Shown here piece by piece: positions 34,979 to 44,519 of a DNA stretch of 64,000 nucleotides (the first letter of the stretch is position 1; each line of letters starts with the position of its first letter). The position numbers were made by a program, and so were the translations under genes. The stretch is from Mesorhizobium ciceri biovar biserrulae WSM1271 (GTDB taxonomy: Bacteria; Pseudomonadota; Alphaproteobacteria; Rhizobiales; Rhizobiaceae). The DNA is taken from contig NC_014923.1 of assembly GCF_000185905.1 (NCBI RefSeq), positions 1,054,001 through 1,118,000 on the forward strand, in the 5' to 3' direction. Under the pieces are notes generated by a model that ran no database searches, had not been told where the DNA came from, and was given only the letters and a program-made list of their open reading frames with translations.

Positions 34979-35400
34979 GGAGCCGGCGTCAAGCCGCCCA
35001 TGCGGCAGACTTCCTTCCATTCGGCCGGCGTCACCGGCTGCACGGAAAGCCGTCCGAGCCGCACCAGCGCCATGTCGGCAAGCTTCGGATTGGCCTTCAC
35101 CTGTTCCAGCGTCGGCGGGTTCGGTACATCCCTTACGGCGCGGATGTCGACGCATTCCCAGCGCGGATCGTCCGACGTGGTGTCGGGATGGGCAAGCGCG
35201 CAGACTTCAGCGATGCCGACGATGTTCAGCCCCTCGTTGGAATGGTAGAAGAAGCCGAGATCGCCGATCTGCATCGCCTTCATGTTGTTGCGCGCCGCGT
35301 AGTTGCGCACGCCGTCCCATTGCGTGCCGGCCTTGCCCTTGGCCTTCAGCATCTCGAAGGAGAACTTGAATGGCTCGGATTTGAACAGCCAGTAGTTCAT
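34975..35400 (-). CDS. EVE domain protein (thymocyte nuclear protein 1-like)
   Basis: This 141-aa protein begins MNYWLFKSEPFKFSFEMLK and has WDGVRNYAARNNMKAMQIGDLGFFYHSNEGLNIVGIAEV, the core of the EVE fold. EVE domains resemble PUA/YTH readers and bind modified bases in nucleic acids. AGGAGGAG precedes the ATG. It is coupled to the downstream methyltransferase gene. Confidence 0.92.
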   Translation of the reverse strand: MNYWLFKSEPFKFSFEMLKAKGKAGTQWDGVRNYAARNNMKAMQIGDLGFFYHSNEGLNIVGIAEVCALAHPDTTSDDPRWECVDIRAVRDVPNPPTLEQVKANPKLADMALVRLGRLSVQPVTPAEWKEVCRMGGLTPAP

Positions 35401-35438
35401 GTCTTTCTCCTCCTTGGAGTCGCGCTGGCGACCGGGAT

Positions 35439-35735
35439 TTAACTAGCCGCCGGCTTGTTGAACGTCCAGTTCCACGGGCGGATTTCGACGCTTTCGAACA
35501 GCCCGGCCTTGGCGTAGGGGTCGGCGGCCGACAGAGCCTGGGCGCCAGCCAGGTCGGGCGCTTCGACGACCACGAGGCTGCCATTGGACTTGCCTTCAGT
35601 GTCAAGGAACGGACCGGCGAATGCCAGCTTCTTGTCGCCGTTCAACCCCTCGAGAAAGGCAACATGCTCGGGCCGCGTGTCGAGGCGCACCTGCAGGCTT
35701 CCGGGCTTGTCCTTGCAAATCACAGCAAACAGCAT
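35439..35735 (-). CDS. YciI family protein
   Basis: This 98-aa ferredoxin-like fold protein has the YciI markers MLFAVICKDKPGSLQVRLDTRPEHVAFLEG, AGPFLDTEGKSNGSLVVVEA and ADPYAKAGLFESVEIRPWNW, including the conserved His and Asp pair. Its role is unproven. It lies between the EVE and gpsA genes in the same direction, with short gaps that fit one operon from tsaD to the methyltransferase. Confidence 0.9.
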   Translation of the reverse strand: MLFAVICKDKPGSLQVRLDTRPEHVAFLEGLNGDKKLAFAGPFLDTEGKSNGSLVVVEAPDLAGAQALSAADPYAKAGLFESVEIRPWNWTFNKPAAS

Positions 35736-35766
35736 TTTTTCTCCTGATCGTTCAAAGTCGTGGGGA

Positions 35767-36774
35767 TCAATCGTTGGTTTCGGTCTTCAGCGGCCGGGTC
35801 ATCAACGCCGTCACGGCCTGCCGGACGGTGATGGTGCCATCCAGTATGGCGGCGACGGCGGCAATGATCGGCGCGTCGATGTTGCGCTCGGTCGCAATGC
35901 GGGCTGCGATCGCCGCCGTCGGCACGCCTTCTGCCAGCGGCAATCCGGCAAGTGGCTTGCCTTGCCCGAGCGCCAACCCATAGGCGAAATTGCGCGACTG
36001 GGTGGACGAGCAGGTCAGCAGCAGGTCGCCAAGGCCGGAAAGCCCCATCAGCGTTTCGGGCCTGGCGCCGAAGGCAGCGCCGATGCGGCGCAATTCGACA
36101 AAGCCGCGCGTCACCATGGCGGCCTGGGCGCTGGCGCCGAGACCCGCCCCGGTGACGGCACCTGCGGCAATGGCAAAGACGTTCTTCAAGGCGCCGCCGA
36201 TCTCGACGCCGATCAGGTCGTCGTTCGAATAGCAGCGCAGGTTTTCGGCGGAAAAGCGGGCGGCGAGATCGGCGGCCAATGCCTCGTCGCGGGCGGCGAC
36301 CACAACGGCCGTCGGCAGGCCGCGGGCGACGTCGGTGGCGAAGCTCGGGCCCGACAAAACGGCAACCGGATTGAGCGGCAGGATTTCTTCGACAATCGCC
36401 GATAGCAACGCGCCAGTCTCGCTTTCGATGCCCTTGGCGCACAGAACCAGCGGGATACCGGCCGGCATATGGTCCTTCGCGGCCGCCAGCGTCGCCCGCA
36501 GCGACTGCGCCGGCGTCACCGCCAGCACGCAATCGGCACCGTCGAGCGTGGCCTGGATGTTGCTCGTCGCCACGATGCCGGGCTGGAGCGTAATGCCCGG
36601 CAGGTAGCGTGGATTTTCGCCGCGGTCGATCGCGGCGACGGTCTCCGGATCGCGCGCGTAAAGGCGGACGAAATGGCCGGCGCGCAGCATGGCCAAGGCC
36701 AAGGCAGTGCCCCAGGCGCCGCCGCCGAGCACGGCAACGCGCCAGCCGCTTGGCGCGGTGTCTTTGCCGCTCAT
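35767..36774 (-). CDS. gpsA: Glycerol-3-phosphate dehydrogenase [NAD(P)+]
   Basis: GpsA (335 aa) reduces dihydroxyacetone phosphate to sn-glycerol-3-phosphate for phospholipids. Motifs are the dinucleotide fold [29 protein letters not shown], and the substrate region [32 protein letters not shown] prefer the ATG at 36774, preceded by AGAGGTGG; an in-frame ATG at 36789 overlaps the tsaD stop. It is translationally close to tsaD. Confidence 0.95.
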   Translation of the reverse strand: MSGKDTAPSGWRVAVLGGGAWGTALALAMLRAGHFVRLYARDPETVAAIDRGENPRYLPGITLQPGIVATSNIQATLDGADCVLAVTPAQSLRATLAAAKDHMPAGIPLVLCAKGIESETGALLSAIVEEILPLNPVAVLSGPSFATDVARGLPTAVVVAARDEALAADLAARFSAENLRCYSNDDLIGVEIGGALKNVFAIAAGAVTGAGLGASAQAAMVTRGFVELRRIGAAFGARPETLMGLSGLGDLLLTCSSTQSRNFAYGLALGQGKPLAGLPLAEGVPTAAIAARIATERNIDAPIIAAVAAILDGTITVRQAVTALMTRPLKTETND

Positions 36775-36785
36775 TGCCACCTCTT

Positions 36786-37874
36786 TCATGCCTTGGCTCC
36801 GCGCCGGCCGGAGCCGACCATCGGCGCCGAGATGCTGTCCAGCGGCCAGCGCGAGCGCGGCACGAAATCGAAGCCGTTCTCTTGCGCCATGCCCTCGCGC
36901 AGCCGCTCGATACCGGCCCAGGCGATCATCGCCGCATTGTCGGTGCAAAGTTTCAGTGGCGGCGCAATGAAGGTGAAGCCGGTCTCGGCGCAGAGCCGCT
37001 CCAGCATGGCCTTGATCGTGCGGTTGGCGGCGACACCACCGGCAACGACGAGGGCTGGGTTCCTAGTGCCGGGAAATGTCTCGCGAAAGCGCGTCAGCGC
37101 GCGAGAAACGCGGTCGGCCAGAGCATCGGCTACGGCTGCCTGGAACGAGGCGCAGATGTCGGCGACGTCCTGGTCGCTCAGCGGCGCAATGGCGCTCGCC
37201 GCCTGGCGCACGGCGGTCTTGAGGCCGGAGAAGGAGAAGTCGGGCTGGGCCGAGCCCTTCATCGGACGCGGAAAGGCAAAGCGCGAGGCGTTGCCGGCCT
37301 GTGCCGCCTTTTCGACATTCGGTCCGCCGGGATAGGGCAGGCCGAGCATCTTGGCCGTCTTGTCGAAGGCTTCGCCGAGCGCGTCGTCGATGGTCGTTGC
37401 CCAGCGCTGGTAGTCGCCGACACCCCGCACGGCGACGATTTGCGTATGGCCGCCGGAGACCAGCAGCAAGAGATAGGGAAAGTCGAGCCCGTCGGTCAGC
37501 CTTGCGGTCAGCGCATGGCCTTCGAGGTGGTTGATGGCGATCAGCGGCTTGTTCGCCGCCGCGGCGATTGCCTTGGCGGTCATCAGCCCGACGATCAGCC
37601 CGCCGACCAGGCCGGGGCCGGCGGTGGCGGCAATCGCGTCGATATCGGCTAGCGCCGTGCCCGAATCGGCAAGCGCCGCCTCGATGATGCCGTCCAGCGC
37701 CTCGACATGGGCGCGCGCGGCGATTTCCGGCACGACACCGCCGAAAGCGGCATGTTCCTCGATCTGGCTGAGCACGATGTTGGACAGGATTTTTGGCGCG
37801 GCGTCGCCGTCGATGGCCACCACGCTGGCGGCGGTCTCGTCACAACTCGTCTCTATGCCCAGCACGCGGATCAA
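36786..37874 (-). CDS. tsaD: tRNA N6-adenosine threonylcarbamoyltransferase
   Basis: TsaD (362 aa) transfers threonylcarbamoyl to A37 of ANN-decoding tRNAs. Metal-binding H116 and H120 are in [10 protein letters not shown]. Other markers are [26 protein letters not shown] and the ATP-binding [13 protein letters not shown] and NDGVA-type [10 protein letters not shown]. It heads a minus-strand set with gpsA and faces hemC across 98 bases. Confidence 0.96.
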   Translation of the reverse strand: MIRVLGIETSCDETAASVVAIDGDAAPKILSNIVLSQIEEHAAFGGVVPEIAARAHVEALDGIIEAALADSGTALADIDAIAATAGPGLVGGLIVGLMTAKAIAAAANKPLIAINHLEGHALTARLTDGLDFPYLLLLVSGGHTQIVAVRGVGDYQRWATTIDDALGEAFDKTAKMLGLPYPGGPNVEKAAQAGNASRFAFPRPMKGSAQPDFSFSGLKTAVRQAASAIAPLSDQDVADICASFQAAVADALADRVSRALTRFRETFPGTRNPALVVAGGVAANRTIKAMLERLCAETGFTFIAPPLKLCTDNAAMIAWAGIERLREGMAQENGFDFVPRSRWPLDSISAPMVGSGRRGAKA

Positions 37875-37972
37875 TTCGTCGCTGTCCCTAAAGATTGTAT
37901 CATGGGGCTTTCCCCGTTAGGAGAACCCCGGAAAAGCCTCGCTTGCCGGGGGGTTATCACGGACTGCGCGCC

Positions 37973-38899
37973 ATGCAAACAATCTTGAGAATCGGAACAC
38001 GCGGCAGCCCGCTGGCGCTGGCGCAGGCGCATGAAACGCAGGCGCGGCTGATGGCCGCGCATGGCATGCCGGCGGAGGCGTTCGAGGTGGTCGTCATCTC
38101 GACCAGCGGCGACCGCATCCAGGACCGGCCGCTGTCGGAAGCCGGCGGCAAGGGCCTGTTCACCAAGGAGATCGAGGAGGCGCTGCTGGCCGGCCGGATC
38201 GACATCGCCGTGCATTCGTCGAAGGACATGCCGACGCAACTGCCCGACGGCCTCGAACTGTCGGCCTTCCTGCCGCGCGAGGACGCACGCGACGCCTTTG
38301 TCGGCAAGGTGGCGAAGGCGATCGCCGAACTGCCGCGCGGGGCGAAAGTCGGCTCGTCGTCGCTGCGGCGGCAAGCGCTGATCCGCCGGATGCGGCCGGA
38401 TCTCGACGTGGTGATGTTCCGCGGCAATGTGCAGACGCGGCTGCGCAAGCTCGAGGAAGGCGTCGCCGCCGGCACGATCCTGGCCTATGCCGGGCTGAAG
38501 CGGCTTGGGCTCGAGCATGTCGTCACCGACCTGATACCGCTCGATGTCTTCCCGCCGGCGCCGGGGCAAGGCGCGATCGGCATCGAAACCCGTATCGGCG
38601 ACCGCGATGTCGAAAAGATGCTGGCAGCCGTCCATGATGTGCCGACCGGCCAGGCGCTGGCCTGCGAGCGTGCCTTCCTGGCGGCGCTCGATGGCTCCTG
38701 CCGCACGCCGATCGCCGGCTATGCCGCGATCGAGGCCGGAAAACTGTCTTTTGCCGGGCTGATCATCTCGCCCGACGGCACACAGTCACACACGGTCGAA
38801 CTGCAGGGATCGGCGCAAGACGCCGCCCGCATCGGCGGCGAAGCGGCCCGGAGCGTGCGCGCCAGGGCCGGCGAAAAGTTCTTCGACGGCTGGCTCTGA
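37973..38899 (+). CDS. hemC: Hydroxymethylbilane synthase (porphobilinogen deaminase)
   Basis: HemC (308 aa) joins four porphobilinogens into hydroxymethylbilane. The cofactor-linked cysteine is C243 in [42 protein letters not shown] and [18 protein letters not shown] are the catalytic and substrate-binding stretches. ATG 37973 gives the family start. hemD follows after one base. Confidence 0.96.
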   Translation: MQTILRIGTRGSPLALAQAHETQARLMAAHGMPAEAFEVVVISTSGDRIQDRPLSEAGGKGLFTKEIEEALLAGRIDIAVHSSKDMPTQLPDGLELSAFLPREDARDAFVGKVAKAIAELPRGAKVGSSSLRRQALIRRMRPDLDVVMFRGNVQTRLRKLEEGVAAGTILAYAGLKRLGLEHVVTDLIPLDVFPPAPGQGAIGIETRIGDRDVEKMLAAVHDVPTGQALACERAFLAALDGSCRTPIAGYAAIEAGKLSFAGLIISPDGTQSHTVELQGSAQDAARIGGEAARSVRARAGEKFFDGWL

Positions 38900-38900
38900 A

Positions 38901-39617
38901 ATGCTTCGCGTCCTGGTGACCAGGCCGGAACCGGGTGCTTCGCGCACAGCGCATCGGCTGGAGGAGGCAGGTTTCCAGCCGGTTCTTTTGCCCCTGACCG
39001 AAACAAAGGCGTTGCCCGCCGCTGCCGGACTGATCCCGGACGATGCCGTCGCGGTGGCCGTCACAAGCGCCAATGCCATGCGCCATGCGCCGGAAGAAAT
39101 CATCGGGACGCTCGCCGCCTTGCCTTGTCATGCCGTCGGTAGGCGGACTGCGGAAGCTGCCCGCAAAGCGGGGTTTTTGTCGGTCAGTGAAGGCCCGGGC
39201 GATGCAGAGGCGCTGGCCGACGTTCTCGCCGCCGATTTTTCTGGAAAGACGATTGTCTACCTGTGTGGGCGCGTGCGTTTTCCGGCGTTCGAACAGAGGC
39301 TCGGGACGGCGGGCGTTCGGGTCGACGCCGTCGAGACCTATGACACGCTGACAGTAGGTTATCCGGACGAAGTCATCCTCAAACGCCTGTCGGGGCAACC
39401 TGCCGACGCGGTATTGCTCTATTCAGCCAAGGCGGCGGCGGCGATGCAGATGTTGGCAAGACGGCCCGCTCTGCGCGGTCTCTTCGAAAAAACATGGGTT
39501 TTTGCGCTTTCCGCTCGCATCGCCGCAGCCTTCGACGATGCCACCGGCGAAAGGATCCGCATTGCCGCGCAACCTGACGAGGAGGCATTGCTGGCGCTTT
39601 TGCAGGCGCCGCGCTGA
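38901..39617 (+). CDS. hemD: Uroporphyrinogen-III synthase
   Basis: HemD (238 aa) inverts ring D and closes hydroxymethylbilane to uroporphyrinogen III. The family is poorly conserved; visible are RVLVTRPEPGASRTAHRLEEAGF at the N-terminus, VAVTSANAMRH, VGRRTAEAAR and a later YSAKAAAAM. It starts one base after hemC, and the order hemC-hemD-Mic60-like-HemY matches other alphaproteobacteria. Confidence 0.92.
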   Translation: MLRVLVTRPEPGASRTAHRLEEAGFQPVLLPLTETKALPAAAGLIPDDAVAVAVTSANAMRHAPEEIIGTLAALPCHAVGRRTAEAARKAGFLSVSEGPGDAEALADVLAADFSGKTIVYLCGRVRFPAFEQRLGTAGVRVDAVETYDTLTVGYPDEVILKRLSGQPADAVLLYSAKAAAAMQMLARRPALRGLFEKTWVFALSARIAAAFDDATGERIRIAAQPDEEALLALLQAPR

Positions 39618-39726
39618 GCCGCGTCATCACACCGCCCCTTTTCACCGCTTGGTGATGTGCTAGACCCTTTCTGAACCATCATGCGCCGCCAGGCGTTGAG
39701 ACGAAGCGAATGTGCGGAGCCCAGGC

Positions 39727-41199
39727 ATGGTCAAGACGCCGAAGATGCGACACTCGAAAAGCCGCCGCGAGCCGGTGACCATCGATCTCGAGCCGGGCGC
39801 CGTCTCACGCATCGCCGACGAGGACGCCGCCACGCAGGAGGCGCAGACAGACGAGGCGAAGGCCGAGGAAGCAGCGAACGCTTCGCAGCCCGAGGTTCCC
39901 GAAGAGCCGGTTCATGCCGACCAGACCGATCTCGAGCCGTGGGAACATGCCGATGGCGCCGCAGGTGCGGAAGGGCAAGCGCCGGCGGATGGCGGAGCCA
40001 AAGCCGCCGAGCCAGAGCTGCCTTATCCCGGTTCGGATGCGCCGCCCAACCGCGCCAAAACCTTCGACTACAGTTTCGACGACGCGTCGGCAGCGCAGAC
40101 CGACGGCAACAAGGCAAAAGCCGAGACACGGGACGAGAAAATGGCGCCAGCCCCTGAAAAGCGTGGCGGCCTCAACGGCATCGCCGCCGGCATCATCGGC
40201 GGCGTCATCGCGCTGGTCGGCGCCGGAGGGCTGCAATTTGCCGGCCTGCTCGGCGCGCCGGGCTCCGGCGCCAGCGTCTCGCTCGATGGCGTCAATGGCG
40301 ACATCGCCTCGCTGAAGACCGAAATCGCCGGCTTGAAGGACGCCGGCGGCAACGGCGATGCAGCGGCGAAGATGGTCGGGCTGTCCTCGGGCCTGGAGCA
40401 GGTCAAGGCTGATGTCGCGGCGCTGAAATCGGCTGTCGAGAAAGGTGGAGCAGGCGGCGCGGCCGGCGTCACCGCACTGGGCGACAAGGTCGCGCAGATC
40501 GAGACGGCGGTCGCCGCCCTCGGCAAGGCGGGCAGCTCGGCGCCGGTCGATCTTGGTCCGCTCACCGAAAAACTGGCAGGCCTCGACGCGCAGGTGAAGT
40601 CGGCCGGCGAGGCGGTGACCGCGCAGGATGGCCGGCTGAAAGCGCTGGAGCAGTCTGTGTCGCAGCTGTCCGGCAAGGTCGAGGCGGCGGCCGGACAGCC
40701 GAAGATCGCGCTTGCCATCGCGGCGTCGGCCTTGAAGGCGGCGCTTGAGCGTGGCGGGCCGTTTTCGGCCGAACTCGAAACCCTCGCCGCGATTTCGCCT
40801 GATGCGCCGCAGCTTGCGGCACTGCGCCCCTATGCCGAAAAGGGCGTTCCAACCCGCGCCGAGATCGCATCGCAGGCTGATGCCGCCGCCAATGCCATGG
40901 TCACGGCCGCGACGCCTGTCGATGAGAATGCCGGCTTCGTTCAGAGCCTTCTGTCGAGCGCGCAATCGCTGGTCAAGGTCAGGCCGATCGGCGCCGTCGA
41001 AGGCGCCGGCGCACCGGAAACCGTCGCGCGCATGGAGGCGGCGGTCAACCAGGGCGACTACGCCAAGGCACTCAGCGAGTATGAAACGCTGCCCGAGGCC
41101 GCCAAGGCCGCGGGCGCCGACTTTGCCGGCAAGCTGAAGGCGCGCATCGAGGTCGAAACCCAGGTCGATGCGCTGATCTCGGGCGCGATGAAGGCATGA
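39727..41199 (+). CDS. Mic60/mitofilin-like inner-membrane protein (COG4223 type)
   Basis: This protein of about 490 aa has an acidic, Pro/Ala/Glu-rich N-terminal region (about 1-145), a single membrane helix (GIAAGIIGGVIALVGAGGLQFAGLL), a long coiled-coil-like region with repeated A/D/K heptads, and a C-terminal module with LSSAQSLVKVRPIG, AAVNQGDYAKALSEYETLPEAAK and FAGKLKARIEVETQVDALISGAMKA. It matches the alphaproteobacterial relative of mitochondrial Mic60, which shapes inner-membrane folds. ATG 39727 has GGAG upstream. Confidence 0.8.
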   Translation: MVKTPKMRHSKSRREPVTIDLEPGAVSRIADEDAATQEAQTDEAKAEEAANASQPEVPEEPVHADQTDLEPWEHADGAAGAEGQAPADGGAKAAEPELPYPGSDAPPNRAKTFDYSFDDASAAQTDGNKAKAETRDEKMAPAPEKRGGLNGIAAGIIGGVIALVGAGGLQFAGLLGAPGSGASVSLDGVNGDIASLKTEIAGLKDAGGNGDAAAKMVGLSSGLEQVKADVAALKSAVEKGGAGGAAGVTALGDKVAQIETAVAALGKAGSSAPVDLGPLTEKLAGLDAQVKSAGEAVTAQDGRLKALEQSVSQLSGKVEAAAGQPKIALAIAASALKAALERGGPFSAELETLAAISPDAPQLAALRPYAEKGVPTRAEIASQADAAANAMVTAATPVDENAGFVQSLLSSAQSLVKVRPIGAVEGAGAPETVARMEAAVNQGDYAKALSEYETLPEAAKAAGADFAGKLKARIEVETQVDALISGAMKA

Positions 41200-41209
41200 G
41201 GGCAACACA

Positions 41210-42814
41210 ATGATCCGCCTGCTCGCCTTCCTCATCGTCGTTTTCGCGCTCGGGCTGGGCTTTGCCTGGCTGGCCGACCGGCCGGGCGACATGGTCGTCA
41301 CTTTCAACGGCTATCAATACCAGGTCAGTCTGATGGTGGCGGCGGTGGCTGTCGTTGCCGTGGTCGCTGCGGTGATGATCCTGTGGTGGCTGCTCAAGGC
41401 GCTGTGGAACAGCCCCTACACCATCTCGCGCTATTTCCGTGTCCGCCGCCGCGATCGTGGCTATCAGGCGCTGTCGACCGGCATGATTGCCGCCGGCGCC
41501 GGTGATGGCGCGCTGGCCCGCAAGAAGACCAAGGAAGCCGCCAAGCTGATCCGTTCCGACCAGGAGCCGCTGATCCACCTGCTCGAAGCGCAGGCATCGC
41601 TGCTCGAAGGCGATCATGAAGGCGCGCGGCAGAAATTCGAGAGCATGCTCGACGATCCCGAAATGCGGCTGCTGGGTTTGCGCGGGCTTTATCTGGAAGC
41701 CGAACGGCTCGGCGACCGCAACGCCGCCAGGCATTATGCCGGCCGCGCCGCCGCTGTGGCGCCGCAACTGGCCTGGGCGGCGGAATCGACGCTGGAAGAG
41801 CTGACCGCGCGCGGCGACTGGGACGGCGCCCTGAAACTGGTCGACGCGCAGAAAGCGACACGGCAGATCGAACGCGATGCCGCCAACCGCCGCCGCGCCG
41901 TGCTGCTGACCGCCAAGGCGCAGGCGCTTGCCGACAGCGATCCCGCCGCCGCCAGGACGGCCGCGATCGAGGCCAACAAGCTTAGGCCCGACTTTGCGCC
42001 CGCCGCCGTGGCCGCTGCGGCCGCACTGTTCAAGCAGAACGATGTGCGCAAGGGCTCGAAGATACTCGAGGCGGCGTGGAAGGCCGAGCCGCATCCGGAG
42101 ATCGCCGAGCTCTATACCCATGCAAGGCCGGGCGACGCGGTGCTCGACCGCCTCAACCGGGCGAAGAAGCTGCAGGAGATGAAGAAGAACCACGCCGAAT
42201 CGTCGATGACGGTGGCGCGCGCCGCGCTCGACGCGCAGGATTTCGCGACCGCCCGCCGCGAGGCCGAGGCGGCGATCCGGATGGACCGTCGCGAGGGCGC
42301 CTATCTGCTGCTCGCCGACATCGAGGAGGCCGAGACCGGCGATCAGGGCAAAGTTCGGCAGCTGCTGTCCAGGGCGGTGCGGGCGCCGCGCGATCCGGCC
42401 TGGGTCGCAGACGGCGTGGTATCGGAACGCTGGGCTCCGGTATCGCCGATCACCGGCCGGCTCGACGCCTTCGAGTGGCGCGCGCCGATGGAGCGGCTTG
42501 GCCAGTTGATCGACAGCCATGATGACGCGCCAGCGGGTGCGGCACCGGTTATTGAAGCATTGGCAAAGCCGACGAGCGAAAAAAGGCCGATCGAAGTGAT
42601 CGACGACGCCGGTGGCGAGACGTCGGCGGGCAAGCAAGCTGAAAGTCGCGAAGAAGATCATGTCAGGCCGATCACGGCAGCGGCATTCGCCGCGGTGCCG
42701 AGCGATGCAGAAGGCGTCGAGCCGGCCGAGGAGCTTGCGCGGCTGCCGGACGATCCCGGCGTCGATCCGGACGAGGAAGCGGAGAAATCGCCGCGCCGGT
42801 TTCGGTTGTTTTGA
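41210..42814 (+). CDS. HemY N-terminal domain protein (TPR-type)
   Basis: This 534-aa inner-membrane protein has two N-terminal helices around ADRPGDMVVTFNGYQYQVSLMVAAV, the HemY_N signature, then TPR-like helical repeats. The C-terminal 100 residues or so are acidic and disordered, with DEEAEKSPRRFRLF at the end. It is distinct from protoporphyrinogen oxidase HemY. It follows the Mic60-like gene by ten bases, and the pair is a conserved unit of unknown joint function. Confidence 0.87.
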   Translation: MIRLLAFLIVVFALGLGFAWLADRPGDMVVTFNGYQYQVSLMVAAVAVVAVVAAVMILWWLLKALWNSPYTISRYFRVRRRDRGYQALSTGMIAAGAGDGALARKKTKEAAKLIRSDQEPLIHLLEAQASLLEGDHEGARQKFESMLDDPEMRLLGLRGLYLEAERLGDRNAARHYAGRAAAVAPQLAWAAESTLEELTARGDWDGALKLVDAQKATRQIERDAANRRRAVLLTAKAQALADSDPAAARTAAIEANKLRPDFAPAAVAAAAALFKQNDVRKGSKILEAAWKAEPHPEIAELYTHARPGDAVLDRLNRAKKLQEMKKNHAESSMTVARAALDAQDFATARREAEAAIRMDRREGAYLLLADIEEAETGDQGKVRQLLSRAVRAPRDPAWVADGVVSERWAPVSPITGRLDAFEWRAPMERLGQLIDSHDDAPAGAAPVIEALAKPTSEKRPIEVIDDAGGETSAGKQAESREEDHVRPITAAAFAAVPSDAEGVEPAEELARLPDDPGVDPDEEAEKSPRRFRLF

Positions 42815-42850
42815 GTTGGGCAGGCCGTCAGGCCGTTGGGGTATGGATCT

Positions 42851-43330
42851 ATGTTTGAACGCGTTCTGTCGTTTCTCAGGGATTTGCCGGCCGGTGCCGG
42901 CACGCATGCCAGCACGGACGATCCGCGTGTCGCCGCCTCGGCGCTGCTCTACCATGTGATGAACGCCGATGGCGTGCGCCAGGATGTCGAGTGGGAGCGG
43001 TTCAAGGCGGTGCTGGCCGAGAGCTACTCGATCAGCGGCGCCGAACTCGAAGCGTTGGCCGCTGCCGGCGAGCGGGCCGACAATGAGGCGATCGATCTCT
43101 ATGCCTTCACCAGCGTCCTGAAGCGCCATCTCGATGCCGATGCGCGCAAGGCCTTCATCGGCCTGATGTGGGAAATCGTCTATGCCGACGGCGAGTTGCA
43201 CGAGCTCGAGGACAACACCGTCTGGCGCGTCGCCGAGCTGATCGGCGTCGAACGCCACGATCGCGTCGAGGCGCGCCGCAAGGCGGCGGCGCACGCGCCC
43301 GGCGCCACCGGAACATCGAGCGACGAATAG
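42851..43330 (+). CDS. TerB family protein
   Basis: This 159-aa helical protein carries the TerB-like motif: DPRVAASALLYHVMNADGVRQDVEWERFKAVLAESYSI followed by LKRHLDADARKAFIGLMWEIVYADGELHELEDNTVWRVAELIGV. Acidic residues of the two ADG motifs could bind a metal ion. ATG 42851 lies 36 bases after the HemY-like gene. The glutamine amidotransferase gene follows 15 bases on, so the genes are probably co-transcribed. Confidence 0.86.
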   Translation: MFERVLSFLRDLPAGAGTHASTDDPRVAASALLYHVMNADGVRQDVEWERFKAVLAESYSISGAELEALAAAGERADNEAIDLYAFTSVLKRHLDADARKAFIGLMWEIVYADGELHELEDNTVWRVAELIGVERHDRVEARRKAAAHAPGATGTSSDE

Positions 43331-43345
43331 GATCTTCGCCTTCCC

Positions 43346-44059
43346 ATGCCACGCCAGACGAGTTCGAAGCCAAAGATCCTGATCGTGCTGCATCAGGAGA
43401 GTTCGAGCCCGGGACGTGTCGGCCATATGCTGCTGGAAGAAGGTTTCGATCTCGACATCCGCCGGCCGCCGCTTGGCGACGCCTTGCCCGAAACACTGGA
43501 CGACCACGCCGGCACGGTGGTGTTCGGCGGCCCGATGAGCGCCAATGACGACGACGAGTTCGTTCGTCGCGAGACCAACTGGCTGGAAATACCGCTGAGG
43601 GAGAACCGGCCATGTCTCGGCATCTGTCTCGGCGCGCAGATGCTGGTCAACTGTCTCGGCGGCAAGGTCGAGGGTCATGGTGAAGGGCTGGTCGAGGTTG
43701 GCTGGTATCCCCTGAAGGCGACCGAAGCCGGCAAGCAACTCATGCACTGGCCGGAGATGGTCTACCAGTTCCACCGCGAGGGTTTTTCGCTGCCCAGGGA
43801 CGCGACGCTGCTGGCGACGGCCGAAACCTATCCCAACCAGGCCTTCCGCTACGGCGACAATGCCTGGGGCATCCAGTTCCATGGCGAACTGACCAGGGTG
43901 ATGATGCAGCGCTGGGTGGTGCGCGGCGCGCATCGCTTCGAATTGCCCGGTGCCCAGCCCGGCCGCGATCATCTCGGTGGCCGGCTGATCTGGGACATGC
44001 ATCTCAAGCGCTGGCTGGACGAGTTTTTGCGGATGATCTTCGGCAAGCCGAGCAGATAG
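43346..44059 (+). CDS. Class I glutamine amidotransferase
   Basis: This 237-aa GATase has the catalytic triad C94 (CLGICLGAQML), H179 and E181 (GIQFHGELT), and an oxyanion region VVFGGPMSANDDD. It resembles the GuaA-like GATases that split glutamine or gamma-glutamyl compounds without a fused synthetase. The substrate is unknown. It shares a transcript with the TerB gene. Confidence 0.88.
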   Translation: MPRQTSSKPKILIVLHQESSSPGRVGHMLLEEGFDLDIRRPPLGDALPETLDDHAGTVVFGGPMSANDDDEFVRRETNWLEIPLRENRPCLGICLGAQMLVNCLGGKVEGHGEGLVEVGWYPLKATEAGKQLMHWPEMVYQFHREGFSLPRDATLLATAETYPNQAFRYGDNAWGIQFHGELTRVMMQRWVVRGAHRFELPGAQPGRDHLGGRLIWDMHLKRWLDEFLRMIFGKPSR

Positions 44060-44061
44060 CT

Positions 44062-44160
44062 AAACCGTCGTCTGAACGGATTTCAGGCGACCCGCTTTAG
44101 GTCTTTGTCTTCATGCATGTCGTTCTCCCAAAACCGGGGCCACTTTTGGGCGACATGCAT
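44062..44160. repeat. Intergenic repeat with ATGCATGTCG inverted ends
   Basis: The element contains a hairpin with arms ATGCATGTCG (44113-44122) and CGACATGCAT (44151-44160) and an inner pair CCCAAAA / TTTTGGG. Read on the minus strand, its flank encodes NDMHEDKDLKRVA followed by a stop, nearly the same as the C-terminus of the GT9 gene at 29079. The NIPSNAP stop codon touches its right edge. Confidence 0.75.
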
Positions 44161-44468
44161 TAAGGTTCGAGCACCGGCCGCAGGAAGCTGCGCTCGTAGC
44201 TGAGAATGCTGCGATTGCGTTTTTCCATTTCGAACACGTCCTGGCATTCCGGGTCGGCAGCCATCCGTTTGCGATAGTCCTCGTAGTCGGCAAGGCTCGG
44301 GAAGCTGAACATGGCATAGGCGATGTTGCTCGCCCCCTCGCTCGGAAGGAAATAGCCGTGATGGTTTCCGCCGAGGCGGTTGACCAGAGCTATCCAGCGG
44401 CGACCATAATCTTCGAACTCGGTAAGCTTGTAGGGGTCGATGACGTATTTCAGGTAGCAAGTGATCAT
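44160..44468 (-). CDS. NIPSNAP family protein
   Basis: This 102-aa dimeric ferredoxin-like protein begins MITCYLKYVIDPYKLTEFEDYGRRWIALVNRLGG and continues HHGYFLPSEGASNIAYAMFSFPSLADYEDYRKRM, the NIPSNAP pattern. AGGAG precedes the ATG. Its function is unknown in bacteria. It lies downstream of the MFS gene in the same direction. Confidence 0.88.
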   Translation of the reverse strand: MITCYLKYVIDPYKLTEFEDYGRRWIALVNRLGGNHHGYFLPSEGASNIAYAMFSFPSLADYEDYRKRMAADPECQDVFEMEKRNRSILSYERSFLRPVLEP

Positions 44469-44519
44469 GAGAGCTCCTGTGGCATGGGCTAGGCATGTCG
44501 GCTGTCAACCGTGGGAAGA

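Noticed and set aside
41072..44002. 976-codon minus-strand open frame over the HemY, TerB and GATase genes
   Set aside because: Every part mirrors a supported plus-strand gene, and no motif is visible in the minus translation.
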